Below, in pieces: positions 42,218 to 50,284 of a stretch of DNA of 64,000 nucleotides. The position numbers were made by a program, and so were the translations under genes. Under the pieces are notes generated by a model that was given only the letters and a program-made list of their open reading frames with translations, did no database searches and was not told the DNA's origin. The DNA lies in the NCBI GenBank assembly GCA_035551675.1, contig DASZMV010000005.1, positions 62,001-126,000 of the forward strand, written 5' to 3'. The number at the start of each line of letters is the position of its first letter. Position 1 is the stretch's first letter. Origin of the DNA: JAFECT01 sp035551675 (GTDB lineage Bacteria > Pseudomonadota > Alphaproteobacteria > Caulobacterales > Caulobacteraceae).

Positions 42218-43084
42218 GTGACCGATCCGACCGACGACCGCAAACGTGAGACCCGCGCCTGGTTCGAGACCCTGCGCGACCGCGTCTGCACCGCGCTGGA
42301 GGATATCGAGGACCGCGCGCCCGAGGACCTCTACGGCCCGGGCCCCGGCCGGTTCGAGCGGACGCCCTGGACGCGGCCCGAGGGCGGCGGCGGGATGATG
42401 GCCATGCTGCACGGCCGCTTCTTCGAGAAAGCCGGCGTCCACGTCTCGACCGTGCACGGGACCTTCTCGCCGGAGTTCGCCAAGACCATGCCGGGAGCCG
42501 AGGACGACCCGCGCTTCTTCGCCACCGGCGTCAGCGTGATCGTGCATCCGAGGAGCCCGCACGTTCCCGCCGTGCACATGAACACCCGCTACATCGTCAC
42601 CACCCAGGCCTGGTTCGGCGGCGGCGCCGACCTGACGCCGGTGCTCGACTATCAGCGCAAGCCCGACTTCTACGACGCGGTGCGCTTTCACGACGCCCTG
42701 GCGGCGGCGTGCGAGCGGCACGATCCGAGCTGGTATCCGAAATACAAGGCCTGGTGCGACGAGTACTTCTTCCTGCCGCATCGCGACGAACCGCGCGGCG
42801 TCGGCGGCGTCTTCTTCGACCGCCACGACTCAGGCGATTTCGCCCGCGACTTCGCCTTCGTGCGCGACGTAGGCGAGGCCTTCGTCGAAGTCTATCCCGA
42901 AATCTGCCGCGGCCGCATGCGCGAAGCCTGGAACGACCAAGAGCGCGAAGAACAACTGATCCGCCGCGGTCGGTATGTAGAGTTCAACCTGCTCTACGAC
43001 CGCGGCACGCTGTTCGGATTGAAAACGGGGGGGAATGTGGAGTCGATCCTCTCGTCCATGCCGCCCGTGGTGAAGTGGCCGTGA
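42218..43084 (+). CDS. hemF: Oxygen-dependent coproporphyrinogen III oxidase
   Basis: Aerobic haem synthesis step, coproporphyrinogen III to protoporphyrinogen IX. 288 residues. Signatures: HMNTRYIVTTQAWFGGGADL, YKAWCDEYFFLPHR and RRGRYVEFNLLYDRGTLFGL. Start GTG 42218. Follows trmL on the same strand after 56 bp. Confidence 0.96.
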   Translation: MTDPTDDRKRETRAWFETLRDRVCTALEDIEDRAPEDLYGPGPGRFERTPWTRPEGGGGMMAMLHGRFFEKAGVHVSTVHGTFSPEFAKTMPGAEDDPRFFATGVSVIVHPRSPHVPAVHMNTRYIVTTQAWFGGGADLTPVLDYQRKPDFYDAVRFHDALAAACERHDPSWYPKYKAWCDEYFFLPHRDEPRGVGGVFFDRHDSGDFARDFAFVRDVGEAFVEVYPEICRGRMREAWNDQEREEQLIRRGRYVEFNLLYDRGTLFGLKTGGNVESILSSMPPVVKWP

Positions 43085-43102
43085 CGCAGCTTTGAGCGCG
43101 GA

Positions 43103-43226
43103 GCTGCTGGGTCCTCAGCGCCACGCGGCTAAAGCCGCGCGTCGCCGAGGATGACGACAACATTTAAATTACACTTGTCATGCTTGAGCACGGGAAGCGT
43201 CAACTCCACGGGATCGAGGACCCAGC
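43103..43226. repeat. Palindromic element with GCTGGGTCCTC arms
   Basis: GCTGGGTCCTC (43106-43116) and its exact complement GAGGACCCAGC (43216-43226) bracket a ~100-bp interior that contains the hairpin CGCGGCT-aa-AGCCGCG (43124-43139). It fills the gap between the convergent hemF and GATase genes. No gene is visible in it. Looks like a REP-type extragenic element. Confidence 0.7.
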
Positions 43227-43259
43227 AAGCGTGACATCAACGCTGCGCAATCCTCACGC

Positions 43260-43961
43260 TCAGCCTTCCAAAAACCGCCTGATCCACCCGCCCACGCGTG
43301 CGTTGTCGTTGGGACGCGCGTAGGTTTCGATGGCGGCTCGGCCCTGCGCTTCATTCAGCACGGTTTCCAGCCGCCGCTCGATCAGTGCCGTCGCGTAGGC
43401 CGGTTCAAATTCCGGGTGCGGCTGGATCGAGATCGCCGGCTGGTCGCCGTAGGCCAGCGCGGCATACGGCGTAAAGTCGCTGGCCGCGACGATGCGCGCG
43501 CCGGGCGGAAGTTCGACCACCTGGTCCTGGTGCGAGGCGGCGAGCGAGACCCGCGACACGGAATCCATCCACGGCTCGACGTCTTCCACGGCGTAGTCCG
43601 TAAGGCCCAGGCCCCAACCCTTGGGCGATTTGATCACCTTGCCGCCGAACGCCTCGGCCATCACCTGGTGACCGAAGCACACGCCCACGAGTTTCGCGCG
43701 ACCCTTCGCCGCGCGCAGGAAGCCGATCAGCGGCGCGATCCACGGCTCCGGATCGTAGACGCCGGCGGCCGAGCCGGTGACCAGATAGGCGTCGTAGGCT
43801 TCCGGCGCATGGGGATACGCGTTGTTCTGCACATCGAGGGTGTCGATGGCGCCCTCGAAGCCCGCGTCGCGCAGCAGGCGCGCGAACATGGCGGAATAGT
43901 CGCCGAATTCCTTTTCGAGGCCGCCTGGAGGTGCGCCGGTTTCGAGAATGCCGAGTTTCAT
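43260..43961 (-). CDS. Class I glutamine amidotransferase (stand-alone)
   Basis: 233 residues. Nucleophile elbow VGVCFGHQVMAEAFGG with the catalytic Cys; His and Glu in SIQPHPEFEPAY. The GMP-synthase-like domain usually removes ammonia from glutamine for a partner; here it stands alone and the acceptor is unknown (YfeJ-type). The ATG overlaps the stop of the CCA-adding gene by 4 bp (ATGA), so it is downstream in the same operon. Confidence 0.88.
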   Translation of the reverse strand: MKLGILETGAPPGGLEKEFGDYSAMFARLLRDAGFEGAIDTLDVQNNAYPHAPEAYDAYLVTGSAAGVYDPEPWIAPLIGFLRAAKGRAKLVGVCFGHQVMAEAFGGKVIKSPKGWGLGLTDYAVEDVEPWMDSVSRVSLAASHQDQVVELPPGARIVAASDFTPYAALAYGDQPAISIQPHPEFEPAYATALIERRLETVLNEAQGRAAIETYARPNDNARVGGWIRRFLEG

Positions 43962-45166
43962 GGTCTGTCCTGGACGAGCGACGCCAGCTTTTCACGGATG
44001 CCTTCGGTCGGGAAGTCGTTCGCAACCCACCAATCTTCAGTCTCGCGCAGCAACCGCCCGACATCTGGCCCCTTCGCCACGCCGAGCGCGATCACGTCGG
44101 CGCCCCCGAGCGGAAACACCGGCGGCGTCCATTGCGACGCAACTTCGAGCAGGCGTAGCGCCTGCACGTGTTTCGACGGTGACTGGGCGAGGCCGCGTTT
44201 GACGCGATCGGCGAAGTTCCGCGCACCGAAGCGATAGATGGCGGCGCGCGAGCCGGCGTCGTCGAGATCGAGACTGACCGGGTGGGTCGCGAGTTCGAGC
44301 CGGTCGCGCTGCGCCGACGACAGACGGAGCGCGTCCGCAAGCTGCACGACCTCGGCCGGGTCGTCGGGCAGCAAGGCGGACAGCCGCAGTTCCGAATCGG
44401 GGTCGATCTCGACCATGGCGTCGAACCGATCGAGATTCAGGGCCGCGGGGATCGCCACCCCCAGGACGCCGCTCTCCGCCATCAGGCGCACGGCGGGGGC
44501 CGGATCGGGCGCTTCGAGCAGGCGCAGCAACTCCTTCGACACACGTTCCGCCGACAAACGGGCGACGCCGTCCTTCAGCCGCGCACAGGCCGCGAGCCCT
44601 TCGGCGTCGATCTCGCCGCGTCCATACCAGGCGAAGAAGCGAAAGAAGCGCAAGACGCGCAGATAGTCCTCACGGATGCGCGTCTCCGCATCGCCCACGA
44701 ACACCACGCGACCCTGGTGCGCGTCCTCGACGCCGCCGCCGACATAGTCGTAGATCAATCCGTCGCGGTCCGCGTAGAGCGCATTCAGCCGGAAATCGCG
44801 ACGCATCGCGTCCTCAACCCAGTCGGTGGTGAAGGCGACCACCGCGCGGCGGCCGTCGGTCTCCACGTCGCGGCGCAGGGTGGTGATCTCGAATGGCTTG
44901 TGATCGCGCACTGCGGTGACGGTGCCGTGTTCGACTCCGGTGGGAACGACACGAATCTTCGCCACGTGCAACGCCGCCATCGCAGCATCGGGCGTCAGCG
45001 TCGTGGCGATGTCCACGTCGGCGACCGGCAGGCCCAGAAGGGTGTTGCGCACCGCGCCGCCGACAAAGCGCGCGCAATCCTTGCCGCCTGCGGCCTCCAA
45101 GGCGTCGAGCACCGCGTTCGCGGCGGGATCGCTCATCCAGTCCTGGGGCGGAATGCGCTCGTTCAT
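43958..45166 (-). CDS. cca: CCA tRNA nucleotidyltransferase
   Basis: Adds or repairs the 3' CCA of tRNAs. 402 residues from ATG 45166. Class II head domain: FVGGAVRNTLLGLPVADVDI with the two catalytic Asp (DVD), then RVVPTGVEHGTVTAV, the RRDFRLNALYAD motif and YVGGGVEDAHQGRVVFVGD. Could be an A-adding or poly(A) polymerase relative, but the lone copy fits CCA addition. Lies 34 bp after the Nudix stop. Confidence 0.9.
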   Translation of the reverse strand: MNERIPPQDWMSDPAANAVLDALEAAGGKDCARFVGGAVRNTLLGLPVADVDIATTLTPDAAMAALHVAKIRVVPTGVEHGTVTAVRDHKPFEITTLRRDVETDGRRAVVAFTTDWVEDAMRRDFRLNALYADRDGLIYDYVGGGVEDAHQGRVVFVGDAETRIREDYLRVLRFFRFFAWYGRGEIDAEGLAACARLKDGVARLSAERVSKELLRLLEAPDPAPAVRLMAESGVLGVAIPAALNLDRFDAMVEIDPDSELRLSALLPDDPAEVVQLADALRLSSAQRDRLELATHPVSLDLDDAGSRAAIYRFGARNFADRVKRGLAQSPSKHVQALRLLEVASQWTPPVFPLGGADVIALGVAKGPDVGRLLRETEDWWVANDFPTEGIREKLASLVQDRP

Positions 45167-45200
45167 GGCGCCCGAAGGCTGGCCTGTGTCGGGGCGGCGA

Positions 45201-45869
45201 TCAACCGGCGGCCTCCGCTTCGGCCGGAGTCGCCTCTTCGCCATAGAGGCGGATCCACAACGCCCGCAGCATCGCCGCCGTCGCGCCCCAGATGTACTTG
45301 CCCTCCCAGGGCATGGCGTAGAACCACCGCTTGTGACCGTCGCGCTCGAAGAATTCGCGCTTGTGATTGCCCGGATCCATCAGGAAGGCGAAGGGAGCTT
45401 CGAACACTTCGGCCACTTCCGCCGGACTGGGCGTGAGGGTAAATCCCGGCCGCACCAGCGCCACCACCGGCGTCACCGCATAGCCGGTGATCGTCTCATA
45501 GCGGTCGGACAGGCCGACCGGATCGGCGAAGGCGGGATCGAGACCGATTTCCTCGTGCGCTTCGCGGAGTGCGGTCTGCACCGGCGTTTCGCCCTCGTCG
45601 CGGCGACCGCCGGGAAAGGCGATCTGACCGGTGTGGCTGGTCAGGGTGTCGGCGCGGCGGGTCAGCAGAATCCCAAACCCCTCCTCGCGCGCGACGACGG
45701 GGATCAGCACCGCGGAGTCGCGCAGCTTCGGCTTTTGCGCCGGCCGGAACCCGGGATTGAGATCGAAGTCGGAATATTCCGGATGCGCCGTACCACTCCA
45801 TCCGGAGATCGGATCGAGCCGCGCCTGCATCAGCGCGCGCAACTCCGCCAACGCTTTTGCGGTGCTCAT
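45201..45869 (-). CDS. Nudix hydrolase, CoA pyrophosphatase type
   Basis: 222 residues. A perfect Nudix box GX5EX7REUXEEXGU is in GRRDEGETPVQTALREAHEE. Upstream LLTRRADTLTSHTGQIAFPG is the CoA-specific motif, so it probably cleaves CoA or its derivatives to 3',5'-ADP and phosphopantetheine. The ATG overlaps the DUF1285 stop by 4 bp (coupled). Confidence 0.9.
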   Translation of the reverse strand: MSTAKALAELRALMQARLDPISGWSGTAHPEYSDFDLNPGFRPAQKPKLRDSAVLIPVVAREEGFGILLTRRADTLTSHTGQIAFPGGRRDEGETPVQTALREAHEEIGLDPAFADPVGLSDRYETITGYAVTPVVALVRPGFTLTPSPAEVAEVFEAPFAFLMDPGNHKREFFERDGHKRWFYAMPWEGKYIWGATAAMLRALWIRLYGEEATPAEAEAAG

Positions 45870-46471
45870 GGGCGATGGAACCCCGCGGGCGCGAGCGGAA
45901 AGAACTCGCCCATCGACACGACCCCCAGGACCGGGCCTCCCGGCATCTCGCGCTCTTCCGCGAGGTCGACCAGTTCGTAGAACACCGCCCGGTCGATGCG
46001 CGCTTCGAGGCCGCGCCGCACGTGCAGATAGGGCGCGGGTTCGCCGGTCGAAGGATCGGTCTCGACGCGAATGACGTTCTCCGGACCCGCGATTACCTCG
46101 TCCTCGACGTTGGTGAGAAATCGCAAGCCCTCGCCGTCGCGGTCGACGCGCACGGCGCGGAAGGGCGCGTCCTCGACGGTGATGCGCATCTTCTCGACCG
46201 GAGTCACCAGCCAATAGCCGTCGGGGTCCTTGCGCAGCACGGTGGAGAACAGGCGCACCAGCTCCTTGCGCCCGATCGGGGTCTTTTCATGCAGCCACAG
46301 ACCGTCCTTGCGGATGACGATGTCGAGGTCGCCGCAGACCTCGGGATTCCAAAGGTGGACGGGCGGCAGGCCGCGCCGCTTTTCTCCAGAAGCGCGCGCG
46401 CGCTCGACGAGGGCCGCCAAGCCGCGATTATCGGGGCCGGGTTTATCGGAATTGTCGCCTTCGCCCTTCAC
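45866..46471 (-). CDS. DUF1285 family protein
   Basis: 201 residues. Conserved-looking pieces LWNPEVCGDLDIVIRKDGLW, ALDPDGYWLVTPVEK-like KDPDGYWLVTPVEKMRI and VRRGLEARIDRAVFYELVDL match DUF1285. Function unknown. First gene of a tight run DUF1285 - Nudix - cca - GATase, joined by short overlaps. Divergent from the MoxR gene. Confidence 0.85.
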   Translation of the reverse strand: MKGEGDNSDKPGPDNRGLAALVERARASGEKRRGLPPVHLWNPEVCGDLDIVIRKDGLWLHEKTPIGRKELVRLFSTVLRKDPDGYWLVTPVEKMRITVEDAPFRAVRVDRDGEGLRFLTNVEDEVIAGPENVIRVETDPSTGEPAPYLHVRRGLEARIDRAVFYELVDLAEEREMPGGPVLGVVSMGEFFPLAPAGFHRP

Positions 46472-46531
46472 CCTGGCCTATCCGTGTCTAAGTCCGCGTT
46501 CATGTCCGAGTTCAGGGGTTGAGGTAGGCCG

Positions 46532-47500
46532 ATGGAGCCCGCCAGGGAAGCGTCCAACGACACCGTCGCCGCCTTTGAGCGGGCCAGCGAGGCGCTCGGC
46601 CGGGCGCGGGCGGCCCTGCGCGGGGTTGTGTTCGGCCAAGACAAGGCGGTGGACCTGGGTCTGGCCGCCCTGGTGGCGGGCGGTTGGGCCATGCTGGCCG
46701 GCGGCCCCGGCTCGGCTAAAACCTGGCTCGCCGAAGGTCTGGCGCGGGTTGCGGGCCTCAGCTTCGGACGCCTCCCCTTCGCCCGGGACCTCGACCTCGC
46801 CGCCGCCACGCGGCCGGTGTTGAGCGTGGACGGCCGCCGCCGTTCGGGCGACCCGCCGCTGTTCTCCCAACTCCTGCTCGCCGACGAACTCGACCGCGCT
46901 TCGCCCGCGGTGCGCGCCAGCCTGCTCGAGGCGGCGCACGACGGAACCCTGGTGGTCGACGGCCGAAGCGTCGCCCTGGCCAAGCCGTTTCACCTGTTCG
47001 CCACCGGCGGCCGCGACGGCCTCGCCGGTTTCGACGAAGCCGAGATCGACCGGTTCCTGTTGCAGATCGATCTCGGCGCGCCCGACCGCGACGGCGAACG
47101 CCGCATGCTGATCGAGACCGCTCAACGCCGGGCGCCGACATCCGCCGCCATGGACGCGCCGTCGTTGCTCGCGGCCCAGCGGATTGCGGTAGAACTCCCG
47201 GTCGGCGAACGCGTGGTGGAAGCCATGCTCGACCTCGTCCGGCGCGCGCGTCCCGACGATCCTTCCGCGCCGGCGATCGTCCGCAGCGACGTCGCGCGCG
47301 GCCCTGGTCCTCGCGCCGGTCAAGCCCTCATGCGCCTCGCGCGCGCCACTGCCCTGATCGACGGGAGACCGTCGCCCTCCACCGCCGACGTGCGCGCCGT
47401 CGCGCCCGCCGTGCTCTCGCCGCGCCTGCAGATGGTGGAGCGACACGGAAAGTCGGCGGATCGCGAGCCGGTCCTAGAAGCGTTGGTGGCCGGGATTTAG
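46532..47500 (+). CDS. MoxR-family AAA ATPase
   Basis: 322 residues. Walker A AGGPGSAKTWLAEGLA, Walker B-like LLLADELDRASPAVRASLLEAA, sensor region HLFATGG and an acidic DEAEIDRFLLQIDL. MoxR proteins act as chaperone ATPases with VWA or DUF58 partners. Here no such partner follows: the gene ends 10 bp before repeat element D and the next gene is on the other strand. Best seen as an orphan MoxR. Mg-chelatase ChlI is a less likely alternative. Confidence 0.82.
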   Translation: MEPAREASNDTVAAFERASEALGRARAALRGVVFGQDKAVDLGLAALVAGGWAMLAGGPGSAKTWLAEGLARVAGLSFGRLPFARDLDLAAATRPVLSVDGRRRSGDPPLFSQLLLADELDRASPAVRASLLEAAHDGTLVVDGRSVALAKPFHLFATGGRDGLAGFDEAEIDRFLLQIDLGAPDRDGERRMLIETAQRRAPTSAAMDAPSLLAAQRIAVELPVGERVVEAMLDLVRRARPDDPSAPAIVRSDVARGPGPRAGQALMRLARATALIDGRPSPSTADVRAVAPAVLSPRLQMVERHGKSADREPVLEALVAGI

Positions 47501-47509
47501 ATCGGCGAC

Positions 47510-47673
47510 GGGAACACGAAGGACACCAAGGACACGAAGATCACAAAGGAAACTCTTCGCCCGCGTAGCGGGCCTTAATCATGAAGGCGCCTTCGGCGCG
47601 AAGCGGCCCTGCGAAACGCTGCGCTCTTTCTCTTCTTCGTGTTCTTTGTGCTCTTCGTGGCCTTCGTGTTCCC
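47510..47673. repeat. Inverted-repeat element D (cacgaa family)
   Basis: Left arm 47510-47552 and right arm 47627-47673 are imperfect reverse complements beginning GGGAACACGAAGG. Inside are hairpins GCCCGC-gta-GCGGGC (47559-47573) and GCGCC-ttc-GGCGC (47587-47599) joined by a linker whose word TAATCATGAAGGCGC (47576-47590) is shared with element B. No gene inside. It lies between moxR and the GNAT gene. Confidence 0.85.
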
Positions 47674-47686
47674 AACGCAACGCCGG

Positions 47687-48199
47687 CTACGCCCGCCGCA
47701 CGTCCCCTTCGAGAGGCTCGCGGTCCCCGAACATGCGGATCAGCACGCGGCGCTGATCCACCGGGCCCGGCAGGCGCGCCTTGCAATGCGCGAAGCCGAA
47801 GCGGCCGAAATAGGGTTCGTCGCCGACCAGCAGCACGGCCGCGAGGCCCTGCGCCTGTGCCTCCGCACACGCCCGTTCGACGAGCCTGGCGCCGAGGCCG
47901 CGGCGGCGGCCGGCGTCTTCCACCGCGATGGGGCCGAGAAACGCGGCGGGCGTGTCGCCGATCGTGACCGGCCACAGACGCACCGATCCGGTCACGCGTC
48001 CGTCCTCGCGGGCCACCAGCGACAGGCCGATGAGCGGACGATTGTGCTCGCGTAGGCGCTCGGCGGTCTTGGCCCAGCGGCCGGGGCCGAAGGCGGCGTC
48101 GACCAGGCGCGCGACCGCGTCCGCGTCGGTCTCGGTTTCGAGGTCGATGACGATCGGGTCAGAGCTGGCGGTGTGCGCATGCATGAGGGGCGCGCACAT
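47687..48199 (-). CDS. GNAT family N-acetyltransferase
   Basis: 170 residues. Acetyl-CoA site in motif A: LGPIAVEDAGRRRGLGARLV; later VLLVGDEPYFGRFGFAH, typical of the YhbS/AAC-like subgroup. The substrate is unknown. Start could be Met6. Next gene upstream on this strand is the enoyl-CoA hydratase. Confidence 0.87.
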   Translation of the reverse strand: MCAPLMHAHTASSDPIVIDLETETDADAVARLVDAAFGPGRWAKTAERLREHNRPLIGLSLVAREDGRVTGSVRLWPVTIGDTPAAFLGPIAVEDAGRRRGLGARLVERACAEAQAQGLAAVLLVGDEPYFGRFGFAHCKARLPGPVDQRRVLIRMFGDREPLEGDVRRA

Positions 48200-48220
48200 A
48201 CGGCCCCCGGGGCCTTACGT

Positions 48221-48994
48221 CTATCCCACGTTGGAAAAATCCGGCGCGCGGCGCTGGACGAAGGCCGTGAAGGCCTCGGCCGCCTCGGGGCTCTGCAGGC
48301 GCTCGTGGAAGACCGCGCCCTCCTCGCGCATCACCGACCAGATCATCTCGGCGTCGCGCATCAACCGCTTGGTGACGATCAGCGAGCCGGACGGGCGCTT
48401 GGTCAGGGCGATGGCCGCCTCACGCGCCGCCTGCTCGACCTGATCCGCGGGAAGGGCTGCGTTGGCGAGGCCCCAGGCCGCCGCCGTCTTGCCGTCGAGC
48501 ACATCGCCCAGGGCGAACATGGCGAAGGCGCGCGTATAGCCGATGCGCGCCGGCAGCAGCAGGCTCGACGCCGCCTCTGGCGCCAAGCCGAGGTTCACGA
48601 ACGGCGTCGACAGTTTCGCATCCTCGGCGACGAAGACGAGGTCGGCGTGCAGCAGCGCGGTCGTGCCGATGCCGACGGCGACGCCCTTCACAGCGGCGAC
48701 GATCGGTTTCTCGAAATGCGCCAGCGCCTTGAGGAAGCGGAAGACCGAGAGATCCTGGGTGTTCACGCCTTGAGACCGTTGCCCCATGAAGTCGCCGATG
48801 TCGTTGCCGCCGCTGAAGACGTCGCCCTCGGCGCGCAGCAGCACCACGCGCGTCGCCGGGTCGGCGCCGGCGGCGTCGAGCGCCTCGGCCATGGCCGCAT
48901 ACATCGCGTCGGTGATGGCGTTGCGCTTGTCCGGCCGGTTCAGCGTCAGGGTCAGCACCCCCGCGTCGAGGTCGGTCTTCACGTGGTCGGTCAT
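48221..48994 (-). CDS. Enoyl-CoA hydratase/isomerase family protein
   Basis: 257 residues, crotonase fold. The oxyanion-hole strands are RAEGDVFSGGNDIGDFM and AVKGVAVGIGTTALLHADLV, with LGLAPEAASSLLLP after them. The position usually holding the first catalytic Glu carries other residues (GVAVGIGTTA), so hydratase activity is not certain. 14 bp downstream of the MBL hydrolase gene on the same strand. Confidence 0.87.
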   Translation of the reverse strand: MTDHVKTDLDAGVLTLTLNRPDKRNAITDAMYAAMAEALDAAGADPATRVVLLRAEGDVFSGGNDIGDFMGQRSQGVNTQDLSVFRFLKALAHFEKPIVAAVKGVAVGIGTTALLHADLVFVAEDAKLSTPFVNLGLAPEAASSLLLPARIGYTRAFAMFALGDVLDGKTAAAWGLANAALPADQVEQAAREAAIALTKRPSGSLIVTKRLMRDAEMIWSVMREEGAVFHERLQSPEAAEAFTAFVQRRAPDFSNVG

Positions 48995-49007
48995 GCGGAA
49001 TGATTCC

Positions 49008-50099
49008 TCAGGCGGCGCGCCACCAGATTACACCGTCCGCATCCGGATCGGCGACGGCGAGACCGCGGTTCTTCAGGCAGTTCAGGTGGGCGAGCCCCTC
49101 GCCGGTCGCCATGCCCATAAGGTCATCGCCGATCGGCCGCGCGAACAGGGCGCCGAACACGTCCACGGCCCGGCGCGGCGTCTGCAGGGTGCGCACAAGC
49201 CGCGTCAGCGACTTCTCGTGCCCACGCTCGAGCGCGTCGAGCCGCAGGTGCAAGCCGCGGAACGGCTCGCCGTGCGAAGGCAGGACCAGGGCGTCGGGGG
49301 GGAAAGTCGCGCGCAGTTTCTGGATGGAGGCCAGCCAGTCGGCCAGCGGATCGGCGTCGGGCTCGGTCGGCCAGACCGAGACGTTGGACGAAATCCTCGG
49401 AAGCACCTGGTCGCCGGAGATCAGCACCCCGTCGTCCTCGCGCCACAGGCAGGCGTGTTCCGGCGAGTGGCCGTTGCCGCTGACCACGCGCCAAGCTTTG
49501 CCGTCGATCTCGATCATGTCTCCGTCGCTGATGCGGCGGAAGCTTTCGGGAAGGTGGTGCACGCCGCGGCCGAAGCCGCCGAAGCGCTTGCGGTAGCTCT
49601 CGATCTGCGCCTCGGTCCAGCCGGCGGCGCGATAGAACCGCACCCCGTCCTCCGGCGCCTCGCGGCCGGTGTCGGCGGCTAAGAGCCGGCAGGTGACGTA
49701 CTCCAGCCGCGTCATCCACAGCCGGCAATCGAACCGCTCGGTCAGCCAACCGGCCAGACCCACGTGGTCTGGGTGCATGTGGGTGACGATCACCCGCTTG
49801 ACCGGCCTGCCTTCCAGCGGCCCGGCGAACGCGGTTTCCCAGGCCTCGCGGATCGCCGGTGCGCGAACGCCGGTGTCGACGATGGTCCAGCCGTCCCCGT
49901 CGCGGAGCGCCCAGACGTTGATGTGATCGAGCACGAAGGGCAGCGGCAGGCGCAGCCACAGGACGCCCTCGGCGACCGGGATCGCCTCGCCCGGCTGGGG
50001 CTTGCCGGCGAAGGGATAATCCAGCGGCGCGCGCCGCGCCTCGGCGGCTTCGGCCACGACCTCGGTGTCCGGCGTCCCGTCCAGCAAGCAAGTCTCCAA
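49008..50099 (-). CDS. MBL-fold metallo-hydrolase
   Basis: 363 residues. Zinc motif VIVTHMHPDHVGLAGWL (HxHxDH), second His in NGHSPEHACLW and Asp in LISGDQVLPRI. The C-terminal ~100 residues are helical (winged-helix-like BLACT type). Substrate not evident; with the crotonase it could act on thioesters. Start at 50099; a Met-rich alternative is not evident. Confidence 0.87.
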   Translation of the reverse strand: METCLLDGTPDTEVVAEAAEARRAPLDYPFAGKPQPGEAIPVAEGVLWLRLPLPFVLDHINVWALRDGDGWTIVDTGVRAPAIREAWETAFAGPLEGRPVKRVIVTHMHPDHVGLAGWLTERFDCRLWMTRLEYVTCRLLAADTGREAPEDGVRFYRAAGWTEAQIESYRKRFGGFGRGVHHLPESFRRISDGDMIEIDGKAWRVVSGNGHSPEHACLWREDDGVLISGDQVLPRISSNVSVWPTEPDADPLADWLASIQKLRATFPPDALVLPSHGEPFRGLHLRLDALERGHEKSLTRLVRTLQTPRRAVDVFGALFARPIGDDLMGMATGEGLAHLNCLKNRGLAVADPDADGVIWWRAA

Positions 50100-50284
50100 T
50101 CGAAACCCTGTCGCACCATGGGCGCAATCCCGGTTCGCGTCAAAGGCGGTCCGGACGCGTCAGTTGGCGCCCCTAGAGCGTGCTGCGGCCTTGCTTCAGC
50201 CTCGCGCGCCATGCAATTTCACGCCAACCCGCCGGAGAGCCGGCGGACCCCAACAAGAACCAACAGTGATGAGGAGGAATGGCG

